From Cytidiella melzeri (lineage: Eukaryota > Basidiomycota > Agaricomycetes > Polyporales > Irpicaceae): a stretch of 51,362 nt of DNA. Location of the stretch: assembly GCA_022592445.1 (NCBI GenBank), contig JABYQR010000320.1, forward strand, positions 1-51,362. The letters are read 5' to 3'. A model generated the notes under the pieces. The model saw only the letters and a program-made list of their open reading frames with translations. It did no database searches and had not been told where the DNA came from. Shown piece after piece: positions 32,917 to 44,694 of the stretch. A program made the position numbers and the translations under genes. Every line of letters starts with the position of its first letter. The first letter of the stretch is position 1.

Positions 32917-33673
32917 TGTCACGGAGACAGAGCTCAACGCAGCAACTAGGGACACGATGTGGACGACGACGACGAGGTGGTGGCAGGCGTGTAGCACAAT
33001 GCTCTCACCAACTATAAACCTTATTCAGGTAGCTAGCCCAGTAAAGACCAAGTTAGTATTGGGTACTACTAGCTATGTAGTACAGGAGGGGTTTGCTTAC
33101 CTAGCCCAGTAAAGACCAAGAGGTCGAGATGGGGGCTAGGAGCGTACATGTAGCTGCTTATATAGACTTCAGGGACCTGCGCACAGACCATGTTAAGGGC
33201 AGGCTTTGCAAGAAGCCGTGTGAACGAAGAACAAAAGAACTACCTAAAGGAGAACAATAGCTATTGTCTAGACCTTGCCAAGAACTCTACCCGTGAGAGA
33301 ATCTATCTAAAAGGAGACCAACTATTGTATTCCATTCCCACACCTGTGAGAACATCCTTCCATAAAGAGAACAATAGGGAAAGAACAATAAGGAGCCCAT
33401 GTGGACAGTATCTATGACGTCAAACCCTAGCTATGGGCTGAGCCATGTGCTTGTAGCCATGTGGTCTTACTTAAGCTAAGTCACATGCCAGTGTGACGTA
33501 GTAGCAAGTAATGTGACCGTGTGGAGCGTCTAAGCCACGTGATACGGGCGCTTAATAGACGTGCAAAGGAGTTTATGCAGAGAGAATTGAAACTAGGTTG
33601 TAGCCCGGAGTTTTACAGATAAAAACAAGAGGTAAATTGCGAAAATTGAGGGCTAGTCAGGCCATCCATGACA
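32917..33673 (-). repeat. Ty3/gypsy 5' LTR (757 bp)
   Basis: It begins TGTCACGGAGACAG, ends GGCCATCCATGACA, and is followed by the TSD GGTTG. It is the 5' LTR for the minus-strand element and should carry its promoter. Differences from the other LTR include A/G changes near bases 7 and 58-60 and a T/C plus A/G pair near the end. Confidence 0.95.
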
Positions 33674-33678
33674 GGTTG
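33674..33678. repeat. Target-site duplication GGTTG (right)
   Basis: Second copy of the 5-bp duplication flanking the gypsy element. It lies inside the host gene's coding exon. Confidence 0.95.
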
Positions 33679-35389
33679 TGAACGCCTCCTAGAATGACTG
33701 CTTCATAGCTGTGAGACAAGTGAGCAATGCTGTACACTCATGAGACTTGGCATCACTCACCGACTCTTGAAGTGCTTGAGATCGAGGCCTAAGAAGGACC
33801 CAGGTAAGTTCTTTGTCACAGCTCCAGCGACGGTGCAGCAGTTGTCGGCAACAACAATGAGGTTGAGAGAAACGCCCAAGGTATCAAACCTCTGTCTCAA
33901 TCCCGCTAACGACTCTCCAAAATCATTGTTTGCTCCGCTTTGGCAGAACCGCTAGAAGAAAGCGACCCAGGATTTAAGCTGCACAAGTCAAGGACTGACT
34001 TACAAGTACGTACACATAAAACAATTTCATTCTTTTCGTTGATTGCTGAGAACATTCCTCCCTTCCAAACATGTTTGCGCGAACCGTCTTTGTTCACCAG
34101 AGTTGCTTTGCGTGCAATGCGGAATGTGTGATCAAATGACAAGGTTACAGCTAGGTGAAGAATGCTATTAATGGCTGATGCGGTGTATGTGCTGACTACT
34201 CACCTTCTAACGTTCGCAGATACTGCGATGACTCCAACAATCGTAGAGTACCAAACTGTAAGTAGACTTCTGTGATAATCTCGTGGCTAACTGCTCTGTC
34301 AGCGTAGCCATTCACATTGCGGGGTGCGGAAAATGGAGCGACTGTGAAGTTGAAGTTGAAGGTCAGCTTCGCTTGGTCTCTTGATGAGCTCGAGCTCGAA
34401 ACAAGGTCCTCGATATACTGTATGTATTCCAACCGCTTCTGATGGTAGCGTGAAAGGTGCAGCTCTAACATGTTATCAGCACTATTAAACAGGAGGAATC
34501 AATTCTCAAGTGGCATAGCTCACGTTCAATATGGGTCTCTAATCCCGATGCAGTCAGCGGTAACCGTAGCTCAATGATCATATTGAACAAGGTTCAAGTC
34601 AGAGCACATTTGTGGAGGAAACGAGGAATTTCCGCTGTGTAAAGAAGTGAGTTCTTCCTTATCGCAGTTGCCTTAGGTGGCTCACGTACCGGAAAGTATG
34701 CGATAATCTTCTTTCAGCTCATCCCAATACTCTGCATTTGTCAGAGAGAAACAGTACGTGAATGACTTTCCATTTTTATCCTGCTTCCCTTTACAGTCGA
34801 GACACCGTACTTGATAACCAATAGCAGTCTCCTCATGTGAAACACCATGTACCTCGCGGCTACCACTTGCCTGCCATCCGTCGTTGATGATGCGATGAGA
34901 GGCATTTTGCGGGCACCGTCGATAGCGTGGAAAGTAGTGTGGGTGGATGACCGTCATTGGACGCAGGTAAGCCTGATTTGGCTTAACTTCTAGTCGGCCT
35001 GACGTTTTGTTGAGCAGAGACCGTGGCTGCCTTAAAGTGTCCGCGAACGTGGGTGGAGAAAACACCGGGCCCCATAAAGGTATTGTAAGTGGGAGCTTGT
35101 ATTGACCCGTTGATAATGCTGACTTGCTACTGGACACGTAGTTCACGTATTCAACAACATGCGCCTCCCACCGGAGCTGTTCTGGACGTATTGACTGATG
35201 GCCTTGACGGACAGATAACCACGCCACTACACGATTGTCAACCTGGATGAGAAGGTGAGAATGCTCGTCGCGCAAGCCCCTGAAATCACTGACATTCTGT
35301 GTCCAGGTACATTTGAAGGTTTCTCAATCTTTTTCGCTACAAAGAGTTGCCTGAAAGGCTGCAATTACAACGTCTGGGTCAAACGACAT
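33674..35389 (-). pseudogene. DDE-transposase-like orphan gene, 5' part (right of gypsy)
   Basis: The start at 35389 (MSFDPDVVIAAF, context CTACCATGTC) is chosen because the frame continues in phase into the conserved body. An in-frame TGA at 35324-35326 interrupts SEKD/ETFKCTWTQ. The N-terminal region has a Cys/His block: YFPRYRRCPQN.., VHGVSHEETAIGYQVRC, LDCKG. After an intron (donor GTACGTGAG near 34686), AEIPRFLHKCALT hits a second in-frame TGA (34594-34596) before LFNMIIELRLPLTASGL. Next come LHLSRYHQKRLEYIQYI, then LSFDHTFRIARKATLV (first D), KGGMFSAINEKNEI, a spliced CRFCQSG, and LIVVADNCCTVAGAV (second D) to LDLKHF. The final exon (YEAVILGGVHN) is cut by the gypsy element. This resembles a large mushroom orphan family with RNase-H-like DDE spacing; the transposase role is inferred. 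Both TGAs could be CGA to TGA changes. Confidence 0.6.
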
Positions 35390-35629
35390 GGTAGACGAGT
35401 AACAAAGAACAAACGACAGGGACGGTAACAAGTCAAACACAACAGGAGAGACCCCACAACCGGAGCGGCCACGGCAGCTGCGGCCTGTTTGGGCTAGCCG
35501 CTCCATTGCAGCCAACATTTCATACATGCCCGCCGCTTCAATGCGCTTTGCCGATGTCCAGAACTCTATGTAGGCAATTTTCAGTTTGCATATCATATTC
35601 TACAGCTACGTGATGTACAGTTTACAAAG

Positions 35630-36840
35630 CTATAAAGGTGCCATCAATGTGATTTTGGCGATTTTGGCATACATGTAGATTAATGGCTCTCTGGTGTTCA
35701 GCTCGAGAGAGAAGGTTACGCGCACCGGAATGTTAGCTGGAAGCTGTGCGGCACTAGTGATATAAACACGGTGATCCATGGTATCGTGAATGCTGTAAGC
35801 TCCTCCCTGGTGGTCAGCCGAGCCTGATGCAGTCGCACCCGCAGCTGTATAATCCTTGTCCCCAAGCGAGTCGAACCACACGCTCGGCTTTGAGGATACA
35901 CGACGAATGTTGAGATCTTCAAGGCGCTGCTCGAGAGACTGAGCCGGGGTCTGACTATGGCATTAGCAAGGAGGCGTAATATTTCAAAATGAACTGACCT
36001 CATCTGGACGGAGATGATTGATCTGCTCACCCTGGACAACAAGGCGCAGGTGACCGGTGTTTGCATCTTTACAGAATGCCTCCTCCGTCTCCACCGGCCG
36101 TTTGAACTCCGTACAGACCAGCATGGTGAGCCACCAGATAGCAGTGGCACACTGGCTCCATTCAACACGAGAGACTGACTCTGGCAATTCTTTGAAGCAG
36201 AGCTTCGTGTGAACTACCTCATCCGTTGTGCCAGAGATAGAATGGCTGCTCAAGGAGCAGCCTTCATGGTGAATGATCCCGGTAACATGGAAAAGTATGG
36301 GGCAGTCATTGAGTCGCCTGCCTCCATGGAATAGGGGAGATAGAAGGTGTTTCGAGAGTACGGTGTTGTCATCGCGAGTGATGCGGCGGAATGTTACAGT
36401 GCCGTTGTTGAAATCAGCCCTACAGAATGTGGAGAGAGGGACAAGCTGGTTTGCCCAAAGGGTGTCAATGCCAGTGTCCATGGTGGTACGAGTTTGATGC
36501 AGGTAAGCATGGTTGAGTGCTCGGTGAAGTGCAGGATGGGCGGAAGCAAACTTTTATTCGGAAATCAAACAAATATCTTACCAGCATTTTTACATGACAC
36601 CACGTCTTGGAAGGTGAGTCTCTATTGATGTGAGCAGTATCTGTGCAACCTCGCATAGTAATAGTGAAGTGAACAATCGGAAGTCACTACCAACGCGAGG
36701 TCAGTCATCATATCCATCCAAACGCAATCGAATAACTCATCATTCGGCGTTGAGACAACGCTGTATTCTACATGGAACGCAGGGTCTAACCGCATACCTA
36801 GGCGAAATGTGAAGGCCGAGTAGAATGTTCGGTGAGCCAA
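35630..36840 (-). CDS. Orphan gene upstream of the DDE-like gene, function unknown
   Basis: I recognise no domain. A confident core: an exon beginning near 36549 (FASAHPALHRALNHAYLHQ) reads in frame through MDTGIDTLWANQLVPL, RADFNNGTVTFRRITRDDN, CPILFHVTGIIHHEGC and EWSQCATAIWWLTML to HLRPDE at 35999. A 48-bp intron (35998-35951, acceptor GTCAG) joins TPAQSLEQRLEDLNIRRV, VWFDSLGDKDYTAAG and RVYITSAAQLPANIPV to the stop at 35630. Upstream, an exon with SPSKTWCHVKML joins in phase through GTAAGA..AAAAG. A possible first exon at 36840 (MAHRTFYSAFTF) cannot be joined securely. The ATG at 36481 also sits in a strong context (ACCACCATGG). It ends 240 bp before the start of the DDE-like gene on the same strand, so the two may form a unit. 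No stop was seen in the core. Confidence 0.55.
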
Positions 36841-36965
36841 TCTATGTCAGAGATCTACACTCGTTTGCGCTTCAGAAGCTTCAGCCCTGGCCTTCATTTC
36901 CGAGGGACTGAATATCAATATAATTACCCCTGGTCGAGCTCCTAGCGACCCTGGTCGAAGTCCGC

Positions 36966-36984
36966 GGGCCGCCTTCGGCGGCCC
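36966..36984. repeat. Perfect GC hairpin, 8-bp stem
   Basis: GGGCCGCC-TTC-GGCGGCCC, 12 bp outside the left end of the adjacent TIR element. It could be part of a transcription end or an older transposon terminus. No further support. Confidence 0.6.
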
Positions 36985-36997
36985 ACCCCTTCCCATA

Positions 36998-37688
36998 CTA
37001 TGCTTTAGGTACTGTTCGTAAACGCCTGATTTTACGAACACTGCTTCTTTCAACTCTTGTGCACCTCCAAAAATTCTGAGTATACTGCATGTAATTAAGG
37101 ACTTCTAAATAGGGCTTTTGACGTGAAAGAAGTATTTTATTTGTCAGACGTGGAGTTGCTGAAGACGATGCAGTGAGTTTCTGGGCTCTCCTTGGACTGA
37201 TGGGAAGAGATTCTGGCTGATGCACTGGATATTTTTCAAAATACTTGGTGAAGCGAAGTGACCGAATTCGCATGAGAATCTGCTCCAGCAGCCCGATTAC
37301 TCAAAGTACATGTGCATAGTGGCTTTTACGAGCAATGTAGAACGATGCGTGACTTCGCACAGAGCGCGGTTCAAACTCCGCTGAGACGCATATTGCAGCC
37401 TCGTCGTAAAAGTGTTGATGGCAGCACTACATATAGTAAGTCTTGATAATCTGCCGCCTCGAGCCGGTGTGACTAACCGTGACATTTTCACGAACGCCCC
37501 ATGTCTTTTATGCCCTTCGCCGGCATCCTGCCGTAGCCCTCTCTTCCTCTCTAAACTGGCTGAAAAAATTACAATGTGTTAGACAGATGCACAGGTATAC
37601 GTCCATGTACTTTTTCCTTTTTTCAGCCGAGAATTTTCAGCGCAATGGGCTGAGCGCCGAAGTTTTACGAACAGTACCTAAAGCATAG
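36998..37688. mobile_element. Non-autonomous TIR element, 691 bp, TA target duplication
   Basis: Perfect 25-bp inverted ends start CTATGCTTTAGGTACTGTTC at 36998-37022 and end at 37664-37688. Both are flanked by TA (36996-36997 and 37689-37690). TTTTACGAAC recurs just inside each end. No coding capacity is recognised. It shares the TA duplication and CTRT start with the element at 14185-14946, but the TIR sequences differ otherwise. It separates the orphan gene pair from the right copy of the segmental duplication. Confidence 0.88.
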
Positions 37689-37714
37689 TAACTCAATTTT
37701 CTTCTCATGGACGA

Positions 37715-38724
37715 ATGGTGCCTATGGTCGACACAGTCGAACGCCTATCACGCGCCTTTGGCCTCTCCGCCGTTCCCCTGCCTATCTCTCTCTCCCCTCG
37801 ACAAGCCCGTACAATCGTTTGCGCAAGGCCATCGAAGATTTCCTCGAAGCGTCTGGGTGCTCCAAAACTCAGAAGCCGACAGCATCTCCGGGGCCTGTCT
37901 TCATCGCGGTCATTCGACAGGGAGCAAGTACAAGAGTATCTAGACGTGCTAGGGATTGACGAGGGCGAAGATGGGCTGCTTCGTGAGGAGTGCGTTGCCA
38001 AGAGACTATCAGCGACGCTCGGTACCTCCGCCTGCAAAGTAGAGCTCCGCAGCGGATGATCTCATTGTCTGTGGTTACATATGGTCCCTTGCGCAGTATT
38101 GCAGCTCAAGCATAGTCAATAGGGCTACCGGTCTGCGCTGTATGGGCTGGTTCATCTGGTGGCGCCTGCTCAGTTGGCTGCATACCGGAATTGCGTGGTG
38201 TACCACGCTGTCTACTCGACGTACGATCACCCGAGGCCCCTGCCAAAGATTTGCGGAACTGGGTCGCATCCGCAGGCAAAGAAAGCTACACGAAGGCTCC
38301 TTCAGGGTAGAAGGCATTCGTTTCCTTGTGATGCCGACTTCATCTCTCGCTGTCCCATGTCCTACTGCTTTCCTGGGCTGCTGCACAATGTGCGCATAGC
38401 GTTTGACAAGGGTATTCCTTTCCCAAGCCCGAGGTGCATACACTTTCCCTCTCTTGTCGAAAAGCAGCACGTCCAGTATTCTCTCGCCTCATCGTTGTCG
38501 CTTTCCGGGATTTCGCTCTCCTCATTAATACATTCGCACCGCCTCAGTTTCGACATCTCTTTCGCGATTTTCCAACACACAACGACATATCCATCCTTTC
38601 TCAGCGAACAGTCCATCAACCACGCATCGTATATATTGCTTATTCACACCGCTTCACCACGTCTCGCAAACCATTCTTGGCCTACAAGGAACTGTATATC
38701 GATCGGCGTAGAGGACTCTCGTAG
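37715..38724 (+). other. Unidentified duplicated coding-like segments (right copy)
   Basis: Counterpart of 4403-5550. The frame at 37715-38059 contains YLDVLGIDEGEDGLLREECV and SATLGTSACKVEL, matching the left copy with many silent differences. The frame at about 38530-38720 reads PQFRHLFRDFPTHND..ILSQ and ends RRRGLS. No family recognised. From 38725 to 39517 the sequence is C/T-rich and alignable to 5550-6270 but shows no gene. Confidence 0.3.
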
Positions 38725-39517
38725 TCGGTGCGTAGCAAGCTCAAGCTGCGTTGACGCTGCGGGTCTTTGCGCGTGTTGTCCTTTTCCCTGGCCTTCGTCG
38801 ATATCAGCAGCCGTCATGCACGCTGAAGATTCTCATTATGCCCTACTTCACCGTCCTACTCGAGACGCTCTCGCACTAATTCGGTTTGTTCCTCCTCAGC
38901 GTCTTCGCCCTCATCAGCGTGTCTTGCATCTTTTCCTCCAGATTCCAAGGGATCTCGTTCTCATGTTTTCCACCTCCCTCTGTCTATGCTGTCTCTCCTC
39001 GTGTCCTCGGATCCAAGAAAACCGACAAGGAACAATGAAACCAGACGGCTGCTCGTGCGTTTACGCTTCCGAGTTCTCTACAAGCGTTTTCGGGTTGCCC
39101 ACCAAGCTCCAAGATTCACCTTGTACCGTCCCCTTGCCCGTTCCCCACATCCTTGCTGTCCCTTCATCACTCCGCACACCCGCTCATCCATTCATCCTCA
39201 CTCGTTCCGTGGTCGCAGCACACCCTATATACCGTGTTACCCCCAACCCGCTTTGTATCCTAGTGTAGGTCCTCTATGTTACTCGTTTTTGTCGGGTCCC
39301 CATCAGTATATGTGTGTGTCGTGGCTCTACACATGTATGCCCGCCATGCAGACGTGTATTTCAGACATTGCAGTAGAATGCACTTCGAATGCCCTTGGAA
39401 TCGACGTCGACTACTACGCATGCATACAAGTAATCGAAAGATTTATGGGGGTGCCGTGACTTTCGGTGTACGGATGGTGGATGTGTGATGTATCGAGCAG
39501 CGAGCTGTACACGTACA

Positions 39518-42500
39518 CTAGAAGGGACTGTCGTCGAACTTTGCACGCGAAAAGTCGACAAGAAGCAGGCGGCCGTTGCCCAACGCTAGCCTTTCCCCGT
39601 GCCATTGACCTTTGAAACGCATAGACATCTCTCTGTGTGTAGGTGGAATCCAGAGAATCCTTCGACCTTGTCGACCATCCAGAACCCACTTCCCGTCATC
39701 TGATCGATAGCATGGTGCCTCTGAGCTAGTGAGCGTAATGTCAGCTCCGACGAGGGATGACAATTCGCCTGCTTCCTCGACAAAGTGTAGCGTCTCCGTC
39801 GTGTCGGTCACTGCCCTGGCGTTCCTCCAGGTAGCAGAGTATTGCCGGCCGGAACTGCATTCAAGGACAAGGGTGATGTCGGTGTCGGCTTTCGAATGTT
39901 CTCGGTGGCTGATCCGCACAACAAGTTTATCATCGGAAGGTACGTTTCCTCGCGCAGCCAGAACCATGCGAGGGTCAGCGCCGTCACGTTGCTCTATTGT
40001 CCAGCAGTCGATTCGCGTAGTTGTCATGTGATTGGGATTGCACAGTGGAAGAACCCCAGTGTGCCGTGGGTGTATGGTAAGATCCGGCTCAGTTCCTCAT
40101 TGTCGTACATGACAGTGATCTCCTGCTGTGCCATTGTCTTATCTTGAGACCAGTCCCAGAGATGCCCACACCCATCCAAGTCAACAAAGATGACATAGTG
40201 GTTGTCAGATGAGAATGCTGTGTCAATGACCCATCTTGAGTGCTCGCGTAGGACTTTGTGAAGTGTCCCGCTCCGAGCATCCCATACTCGCACTGTTCCA
40301 TTATATGAGCCGGCAACCAACAGCTGCCCATCGTTGGAGTAGTGCGTGCAGCTGACACCCTGAGTAACATTGTTGTCCTCGTCCTGGCTGAGGGCCCTGA
40401 CTTGCGCTTCCCAGATGTTGACAGTGCTATCGATTGCACCGGAGGCGATGAACCTGCCATCCGGAGAGAACGCGACAGCTCTGACGTCATCACGATGCTC
40501 TTCAAACAGCGACACATCGCGACCAGAGGTGGAAGCTGGATAGACGACATGCATGGCACTCGAGCCAAGCACAGCAAAGGCAAGCATGCCGGGGTTTGCA
40601 GTGGGCGAGAACTGCAGTGACAAGACAGTGTAGGTGGTTGGGATGTTGTAGACAGAATCGCCGGTCTCTACACTGTATACCACTAGGCGACGTGATGAGG
40701 AGCCTGACGCAACAAGTGATCCGTCGAACGAGGAAGCCACCGCGGTAACATAATCCCCACTTTTAGGCTCGAGATGTTGGAAGACCTTTGCCTGGCGAGG
40801 AGGATCCACCTCCCACAACTCAGTACACCTAGACCCCATCCCGCCAACAATAACAGTCTTGGGGCCAGGACGCCTCAGCCAGCACAAGACCACATATGTC
40901 ATCCCCACAGTGAATTGTTGTTGACAGCGATCATCGCCAGAGTCAATGTTCCATAGACGAACACGACCATTCTGTTCGCTAGAGGCAAGAAGTTGTCCAC
41001 AGCCAGAGTAAGGATAAAATGCAACACTCTCGATATCCACTCCGACTTCACCATGCAGCGTGATGGTACTAACACCGGTGCGAACATCCCACAACGTGAT
41101 GGAGCCACCGCAAGCTGTAGCAAGGGTTTGGCTGTCGTGGGAGAACGATAGAGAGTTTACAAAACTCTCAGGTTCGAATTTACCCAGTTGCTCTCCAGTT
41201 GCAGACCGGAACAGACAACTGAACTCATCGCCACCAGCAGCAATCATGGTGCCATCAGGAGAGTATTCCAATGCGTCAACACGAGTCGGCATCAGTACAC
41301 TCCTAATAGGCCCGCCCTTCTGTCCCTTTGCACCGCCAATAATAACTGCAGCTTCGCATGCCAGGTCAGTTGCATGAGATGATTTGAGAAGCGACTCGTT
41401 CGAAGTGAAAGGGAGTGCAGAGTGGTAGATGTGGGCCACAGACGCCTCAACAATGTCGAACGCGCTTAGGATGAACCTCCGACCGTCATAGGCCCAGTCG
41501 ATCAATGTCTTGTACTTGTCGCCACACTGCAGTGAAGATGCCATTAGCACGGAATAGCCCGATGAATGTGTAAGTCATACCGAGGTAAGCCACTCGTGCA
41601 CATCGGTCAATGAGTTGACGGCGGTTCGCAGATCCCGTAGGAGCCCAAGGACCTCGAACCACTGTAGCTGACGCGTGGTAAGGAACCGGCGGAGAGCGCA
41701 GGCCTTGCTAAGTTGTCCGTTCTCGTAATCAGCGTCGGAAAGTAGATGTTCCTCGCGATTGCCGTCGGTGAGGAGATGAGCAGCCCAGTATCGGCAACTG
41801 TATCTCAACGCTTCGGAGATGCATCGGTCAAGCGTGGTGAGAGCGACCTCGTCGTTCATGGCATACCGAGGCAGACCGCAGATGTTCTTCTTCAGCCCGC
41901 CTTCCATGGTCTCGAAGCAGCGTGTGGCGGCGTTGAAGTGGCGTGCATCTCGATCAATGTAGAATCGAGGATTCGTACATCGCGTAGAGTCTGTGAGGAA
42001 ATCAGGAAAGGATTTGTGATAGAATCGAACAGGAAGAGTGGAGTCTTCCGGTACAAGAAGCACGGAGTGAAGTGACCTGAGGGATGCCCTGATAGTTGCC
42101 AAGTTTAAGCCTAGGATGCCCGCCATTGTTGAAGTAGAAACGAGATCACACGCGACTACGAGGAAGCCCAGTATCGATCGAAGCCTCTGCATGAAGTCGT
42201 CGTCCTTCTTGGAGAACGCGCGTGCAAGTATGTCGAGGTAAAGGGCGTCGAGGCCAGACGAGCCTTCCTTTACAAAGCTGTCTACCTTGCTCAAAAGCAT
42301 GGTCAGCTGTTCTGCCGGATTACTGTCTGTGTCAAAGATCAGTTTCACCGCTGTCGACGCAAAGATGAAAAGGCCGGAAGACTTTGCCGTGAGTGTATCT
42401 ATTTCAGTCTCACTGGGCCAGGCATTGGGAAGGTCGACGTCGCTGCGTCCTGCGCGAGTAGCCGTATCGTTGAGCTTCACTTCGAGGAAATGCCTGATGT

Positions 42501-44239
42501 CCTTCGCCACCGAGGTCGCACCTACTTCGTGCAAGATCATCACATCGGTAACGGGCCTTAGGCCTTCGAGACGAAAGCCCATCCGGATGTGAGGCTCTGG
42601 ACGGCTCGTGATGAAGAACTTGATCCTCGGGATACGGGCAATGTGTTGGGCTAGATACGATAGGATGATGGAAGTGGTTGCGTCGTCTTTGCACTCGTCC
42701 AGCGCGTCGATGACGATGACCGTCACCATGCGAGACTCATCCACAGGGCGAATGATGAGCTCCTCAAATTGGTTGTGTAAAGTCAGTGATGCGATGTCCT
42801 GGTTTCTCTCCATCGCACCCAAAACTGCTTTCCTAAACTTCGGCGAGGCGTAATTCCCAGATTTCGCGAGCTGGAATGAGATGGTTGGAAATATCATCGT
42901 GCGATCGCTGGCGTGCACGGAGCCCCGGGAACAGAAAAAGCTTGCACCAAGCTGTCCGCGATCAGCAAGCTGCTCCGCAAAGCTCTGCGCTATGGTCGAC
43001 TTCCCACTACCAGCGTGACCGTTCAGCCAGTAGACTTGTTTCGCGGAGGAACTGTCAGCCCATTTCATGAGATCGTGTAGTATGTCTACCCGTGTGCCTG
43101 GAAGACAGTGCGAGCGTGTATCGGCCACAGATGCGTTGAAGCCAGCGTCCTTCGCACGAGGTAGCTTATCAAGAGTGTCCCACTCGTCTAGCAGGGATCT
43201 GGATTGAGCTACTGATCAAACGATCGCGACAGAGGTTACATACCGCGTTTCTGACCAAATCACAATCCTAATTCAGCAAAAATACACGCCGTCAATTGGA
43301 GGATGAACGTACGGTCTTCTCTACCTCGAGTCTATGTATTTCTTTGTTGAGCCTATGTGAATCTTCAACTAGAGAGCGCTAATGTCTCTATGAGTAGCGT
43401 CCAGCAACACAGATTCGTAAAACAGCCATACATCATATACATCGAGGGCTTGCTCGATGTCGCGGATATATTCTTCAATGATCTCCTTGGTGTCGGATGC
43501 CGTGAACGCTCTGCGGATCATCTTCTCCTCAACAATCACCTTCAATCTATCATGTTTGTCATCCAATGCCCTGTGGGTAGATGGTCCGTCAGTAGCTGCT
43601 GCGGGCGATGATAATATACAGCAAGTACCTTGCCAAGACACCGCGACACTGAAGCATATATTCGTCGTTTGGTGACACGGTCCACGAGCTCTCAATCGCC
43701 TTGATCCGTTGCATGAGCCTTTCCGCATCTGCCTTGTTACCTCCGATGTCCTGATTTGTCCCAACGTCACAAAAACACGCTTGATGATGTTTTCCATGCT
43801 CACCTTGACACGTCCGATGACGAAATTGATCCCGGCCGCTGCGCTCTTGAGAGGAGGGAATACGTCGGACACGACTTCTACGAGAGCGAGGAGAGTCTTT
43901 GCGAACCCTTTGGCTAGATCTGCTGGACTGTTCTCCATAGCCAGCGGCGCATTAGGCTTGCTATCATCGGCGACCTGTGTCCTCCCTACTCACAGTTCCT
44001 AATATCACCCTTCCTCCCCCACTTGTGCCATCCGTTGGGTCGTCTCGTTTGATAACCCCACTTTGTGTCGACCCACTTGCGACGCCTTCGGCTCTGTCTG
44101 CCCTGTCCTGTGCGTGTGCGACGACCTCACTAGCCCCGGATGGACCAGCGCCAGCCCCACCGGGAGCTGTGGCAAGTGTTTTGTTATTCTTCTTCGCCTT
44201 TTTGACTATTTGCTTGACATAAGAACGAGATCTCTTCAT
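39518..44239 (-). pseudogene. NACHT-WD40 NLR-like protein, right copy, frame break before the C-terminal module
   Basis: Paralogue of the left gene with the same exon plan and, from ATG to stop, the same 4722-bp span. Exon 1 is 44239-43994 (MKRSRSYVKQIVKKAKK). The NACHT exon is about 43208-41581, with Walker A GHAGSGKST near 42994-43020 and VIVIDALDEC near 42695-42724. The WD40 exon runs from about 41526. Unlike the left copy, its WD40 frame is continuous across VYNIPTTYTVLSLQFSP to FFHCAIP. Five extra bases near 40030 then create a TGA, cutting off the C-terminal module (RIDCWTIEQ..AARGNVPSD..WIPPTHR). All recognisable WD repeats would be made but the last about 170 residues would not. WD40 residues differ clearly from the left copy (for example DEFSCLFRSATGEQ against YKSTFLFRSATGEL). 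Confidence 0.85.
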
Positions 44240-44694
44240 CTTGGATATCAATCCGAAGTCTGGGCTGTCGGCGAGAGGGTAGTGTACGCGAGGGAAGAGT
44301 GTGGCCTGTAGTACGGAGCAGTAGAGAGTCAACACAGAGCAAAGGCGGTAAGGGAAGAGGAAGATGCCCACCAGATACTGGCACGCGCATGAGGTGCGGA
44401 AACCTAGTATTGCGGAACATTGGGCCTCATATCGCAGGCATGCCTGTGCAATGACGGCTTCGAATTCTGACTGGCCAGGTCAAGTGAGCTGTTAAATAGC
44501 ACTGGCACACACAGCACGCGCAGGTATCGTAGTACGTACCACTGGCACATATGCAACAGGCTTGAGAAGTTGCAGGTCTGCTTGTGTTCCGTTACAACGT
44601 TTCCAGATATGAGCATTAGTGTCAAAATGCAGTACAAGGGGAGATAATGGCGATGTCCCACAGGGAACTCGCCCTCGAGGCCTGCACAGCAGCG

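Larger units (their letters stand above)
25826..33673 (-). mobile_element. Full-length Ty3/gypsy chromovirus, 7848 bp
   Basis: LTRs lie at 25826-26582 and 32917-33673, with TSD GGTTG on both sides. Coding is on the minus strand in the order ORF1, Gag with zinc knuckle, protease, RT-RNase H, integrase, chromodomain (integrase before the chromodomain at the C-terminus, the Ty3/chromovirus order). LTR divergence of about 1.2% means a fairly recent insertion. Pol has three single-base frame breaks, so this copy is probably not autonomous unless those are assembly errors. I recognise no convincing tRNA-complementary primer site next to the 5' LTR (minus strand TTAGGTCGAGATTG..). Confidence 0.95.

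Noticed and set aside
36966..36984. Helitron 3' terminal hairpin
   Set aside because: The hairpin is good but no CTRR end follows at the expected distance, and no Rep/helicase or TC start is seen.
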